A stretch of DNA of 7,092 nt, taken from contig JAUVCJ010000118.1 in the NCBI GenBank assembly GCA_030595765.1, positions 1 through 7,092 on the forward strand. The letters are read 5' to 3'. The position numbers and the translations under genes are program-made. This document shows, piece by piece, positions 5,172 to 7,092 of this stretch (position 1 is its first letter; each line of letters opens with the position of its first letter). Under the pieces are notes generated by a model. It was not told where the DNA came from and ran no database searches. It saw nothing but the letters and a program-made list of their open reading frames with translations. Source of the stretch: Thermoplasmatota archaeon (GTDB lineage Archaea; Thermoplasmatota; Thermoplasmata; GCA-020350865; JAUVCJ01).

Positions 5172-6587
5172 ATGAACTCTAGGATTCACTTCAAGATAAA
5201 TTTCAGTAGCCTTGTTACTACAGCGATAACGGCCTTAGTTCTAATCAGCATGATGGTTCCAATAATTGGCCAAGCTCAAGGTCAGGAAACCTATTCTGTG
5301 CGCCAGTTTGAATGGGAATATGCACCAGACTCCCTGGTTAAAGAGGGCTCGACAACCATTGCTGAAGGGAATCACTATGCAATTGACTACCAGCTTAGTG
5401 CTGGTGATGGTGTGCTTGAGTTCACAGTGATCAAGAATTCTGGCCCAAACATTGACCTATTCTTTCTGACTCATGCTAATTTTCTAAAATACAGTGACCA
5501 GGAGGCTTTTCAGTATTTTCTGGCCTATTCAGACCTCGACACTGCATACGCTTCAAGGTCAATACCCCTTGCCTCTCTTTCCCCCGGGGAGTATCACATC
5601 GTCATCGATAACACTGAGCTTGGTAGCGCTGACCCTACTAGCATGGCAGGGAACAACCCAGTTAATATCGAATACGACTGTTCCGTAACAAAATCCTGGG
5701 AGCTTCAGGTTCAGATACCAAAAAGTACTCTAGAGGCCTATGAAAAAGTGAGCCAGAGGTCTGAATACGGATATCTGGCCACGACCTTGGATCCCACATT
5801 GGTTGAGTTGGCTAGGAACCTAGAATCGATGGCTCGTGATGAGGGCTATGATACCTACGATGAGGCAAGCTTCTTTTTGACCTTTGTCCAGAGCCTACTC
5901 TACACATCAGACTCAATAACCACAGGATTTGATGAGTTCCCAAGGTTCCCTCTGGAGACGCTAGCAGAACAGGGCGGGGATTGTGAGGACAGTTCGCTGT
6001 TGTTGGCTACGTTACTGAAGATCATCGGCTCCGATGTCATACTACTAAGCCCTCCGAGCCACATGGCTGTTGGGATCGCTGGCGAGCCAAGCTGGGGCTC
6101 CTACGTCACCTACCAAGGAGTGGACTATGTCTATTGCGAGACCACAGGAGAGGGATGGGAGATCGGGGAGCTACCACCAGAGGTTCAGGGAGCTAGCATA
6201 TCCGTACACGAGATAACAGGAGATCAATACATACCAGGAGATCCCGATCTGTCTCCAGAAGGGCTTTTCGGGCTTGAAAAATACCTTCCTGCCAACATTT
6301 CCACCGAGATGTGCCTTATAATAATCATCGTAATTCTGGTGGTATCGCTGGCTGGAGCAAAGTCCCGGGGTTCCCGCAGATACCAGGAACCTGTTGCTCC
6401 TCAGCAACAACCAGCACCAAGGTCTCAACCTCCACCACCACGATATGGTAGCGAAAGGCAAGATAGGCAACCATACCAGCCACCGCCGCCACCTCCACCG
6501 GAAGGGCCATATGACGAGAACAATGACGATGGTTACTCGAACATTGACAAGGGTATGGATGAGCTAGAAAGGATGATGAAAAAATAA
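5172..6587 (+). CDS. Secreted, membrane-anchored transglutaminase-like (papain-fold) protein with proline-rich cytoplasmic tail
   Basis: A 471-residue surface protein. Residues about 12-36 are a signal peptide (LVTTAITALVLISMMVP, then GQAQG). Residues about 40-175 look like a beta-sandwich of the PPC/jelly-roll sort, with LSPGEYHIVIDNT as a typical closing strand pair. The transglutaminase-like core at about 200-335 has C271 in GGDCEDSS, H297 in SHMAVGI and E323 in YCETTGEGWEIGELP. The third position is Glu where Asp is usual, though that variant is seen in related archaeal proteins as far as I recall. A single membrane helix lies at about 380-396 (CLIIIIVILVVSLAGA), followed by KSRGSRR, which places the C-terminus inside. 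The tail is rich in Gln and Pro, with a run of seven Pro at about 437-443, and ends in an acidic-to-basic helix DELERMMKK. It may be a cysteine peptidase or cross-linking enzyme at the cell surface; the substrate is unknown. It has its own promoter and is probably transcribed alone. Confidence 0.85.
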   Translation: MNSRIHFKINFSSLVTTAITALVLISMMVPIIGQAQGQETYSVRQFEWEYAPDSLVKEGSTTIAEGNHYAIDYQLSAGDGVLEFTVIKNSGPNIDLFFLTHANFLKYSDQEAFQYFLAYSDLDTAYASRSIPLASLSPGEYHIVIDNTELGSADPTSMAGNNPVNIEYDCSVTKSWELQVQIPKSTLEAYEKVSQRSEYGYLATTLDPTLVELARNLESMARDEGYDTYDEASFFLTFVQSLLYTSDSITTGFDEFPRFPLETLAEQGGDCEDSSLLLATLLKIIGSDVILLSPPSHMAVGIAGEPSWGSYVTYQGVDYVYCETTGEGWEIGELPPEVQGASISVHEITGDQYIPGDPDLSPEGLFGLEKYLPANISTEMCLIIIIVILVVSLAGAKSRGSRRYQEPVAPQQQPAPRSQPPPPRYGSERQDRQPYQPPPPPPPEGPYDENNDDGYSNIDKGMDELERMMKK

Positions 6588-6682
6588 TCAGAGATGATTC
6601 GTTAAACCAGCACCTAGCGTTTCCATTGCAGGCCTATCAACCCTGACAATCTATGTTCAGGCAAGTCTATACCTGGCAAATC

Positions 6683-6691
6683 CTTTTTATC
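6683..6691 (+). promoter_or_regulatory. TATA box (CTTTTTATC) of a probably leaderless gene
   Basis: The centre of CTTTTTATC is about 26-27 nt before the ATG at 6714, the usual distance from TATA box to transcription start in archaea. No Shine-Dalgarno precedes that ATG. Together these suggest that transcription begins at or beside the start codon. The short dyad CCTGA (6642-6646) / TCAGG (6657-6661) lies just upstream and could be an operator. Confidence 0.55.
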
Positions 6692-6713
6692 TTGGACAAC
6701 CTTCTAGCACAAC

Positions 6714-7092
6714 ATGGGTGAGCAGGCAGGCATAGCCCTGACCTATAAGGAAAAGATAATGTTGCATCTGCTGGACTTTGACAGGTTCCGCGAAAGCTTT
6801 GAGGTTCCTCTGGCTGTAACACAGGAAGGCATTTCAGATGCACTGGGGCTTGCAAGGAAACACGTTCCAAGGAATCTTAAGTCTTTAATGGCGGATGGCA
6901 TACTCGATACAAGGCAAAGCCATATCACAGGGTTCAAACAAAAGAGGAGCGGCTACTTCCTGACACCTATCGGCATTTCTGAAGGCAAAAGGCTTGCCAG
7001 ACACATAGGCAATCAAAATGTCAAGGTTCTAACCACGAATGGTATTCAAGTTATGAATATTATGAAGGCCAATAAATTTCTTGATGAGGATA
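6714..7092 (+). CDS. Winged-helix DNA-binding protein, N-terminal part (3' end outside window)
   Basis: The first 126 codons are open with no stop before the window ends. Residues 11-20 (YKEKIMLHLL) form a first helix, and DFDRFRESFEVP leads into a winged helix-turn-helix at about 35-84. There TQEGISDALGL is the positioning helix, ARKHVPRNLKSL the recognition helix, and ITGFKQKRSGYFLTP the basic wing. This pattern (LL-x-x-x-R-F, then TQEGI, then H-V-x-R-x-L-x-x-L, then YFLT-x-x-G) is common in archaeal proteins in which a MarR/ArsR-like domain precedes a P-loop STAND or AAA ATPase; whether an ATPase follows here cannot be seen. The next segment, to residue 126, is helical and unassigned. The ATG at 6714 fits a leaderless transcript from the TATA box at 6683-6691. 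It could equally be a simple transcription factor. Confidence 0.75.
   Translation, partial: MGEQAGIALTYKEKIMLHLLDFDRFRESFEVPLAVTQEGISDALGLARKHVPRNLKSLMADGILDTRQSHITGFKQKRSGYFLTPIGISEGKRLARHIGNQNVKVLTTNGIQVMNIMKANKFLDED

Noticed and set aside
6171..6510. Minus-strand open frames opposite the transglutaminase-like tail
   Set aside because: These are low-complexity frames made by the antisense of proline codons (Trp/Val-rich), with no start context.
6642..6661. Terminator hairpin CCTGA/TCAGG after the transglutaminase-like gene
   Set aside because: The stem has only five pairs and no U-run follows; it is better seen as a possible operator.

Overview
The window looks archaeal, most likely from a euryarchaeal lineage close to Thermoplasmatota (lineage is inference). 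Supporting signs are a KaiC/RAD55-type tandem P-loop protein, a stand-alone CPSF-like beta-CASP nuclease, archaeal TATA boxes (CTTATATA before the gene at 5172; CTTTTTATC about 26 nt before the ATG at 6714), AGGTGA ribosome-binding sites, arginine codons rich in AGG/AGA, and a winged-helix protein of a type common in archaea. Composition is moderate in GC and even across the window. I see no insertion sequence, tRNA, rRNA or CRISPR array.

Layout. (1) 1-185, plus strand: the last 60 codons of a GNAT acetyltransferase. (2) 163-369: a degenerate six-copy array with a period of about 35 bp that fills the whole gap between two convergent genes and runs into both stop codons. (3) 365-4025, minus strand: a probable two-gene operon. 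First comes a 794-residue protein with two decayed KaiC/RAD55-like domains and a C-terminal coiled coil. About 46 nt later comes a 409-residue aCPSF2-like beta-CASP metallo-beta-lactamase nuclease. (4) 4026-4350: a 325-bp divergent intergenic region holding a short palindrome, a hairpin with a U-run on the minus strand, three 15-bp direct repeats, and a 17-bp hairpin with a GCAA tetraloop just before the next gene. (5) 4351-4995, plus strand: a UPF0173/COG2220-type metallo-beta-lactamase hydrolase. (6) 4996-5171: a promoter region with three TATTAYCCAG elements 22-24 bp apart, then a TATA box and an AGGTGA site. (7) 5172-6587, plus strand: a secreted, membrane-anchored transglutaminase-like protein with a proline-rich cytoplasmic tail. 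(8) 6714 to the window end, plus strand: the start of a winged-helix protein, probably leaderless and cut off by the edge.

How the genes may work together. The clearest functional unit is the minus-strand pair, in which a probable scaffold or sensor of the KaiC-like class is co-transcribed with a nuclease of the RNA 3'-end-processing family. Both P-loops of the KaiC-like protein share the same unusual G-x-x-G-x-E-K-E form, and the halves also share a motif series (DWYS, SQDLT, MHS, LH-x-x-x-DG-x-x-DI) better kept than the ATPase motifs. That points to a maintained non-canonical function rather than decay. This pair and the regulatory architecture at 4257-4344 and 5013-5083 are the parts most worth following up. 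Nothing here proves a new defence or signalling system.
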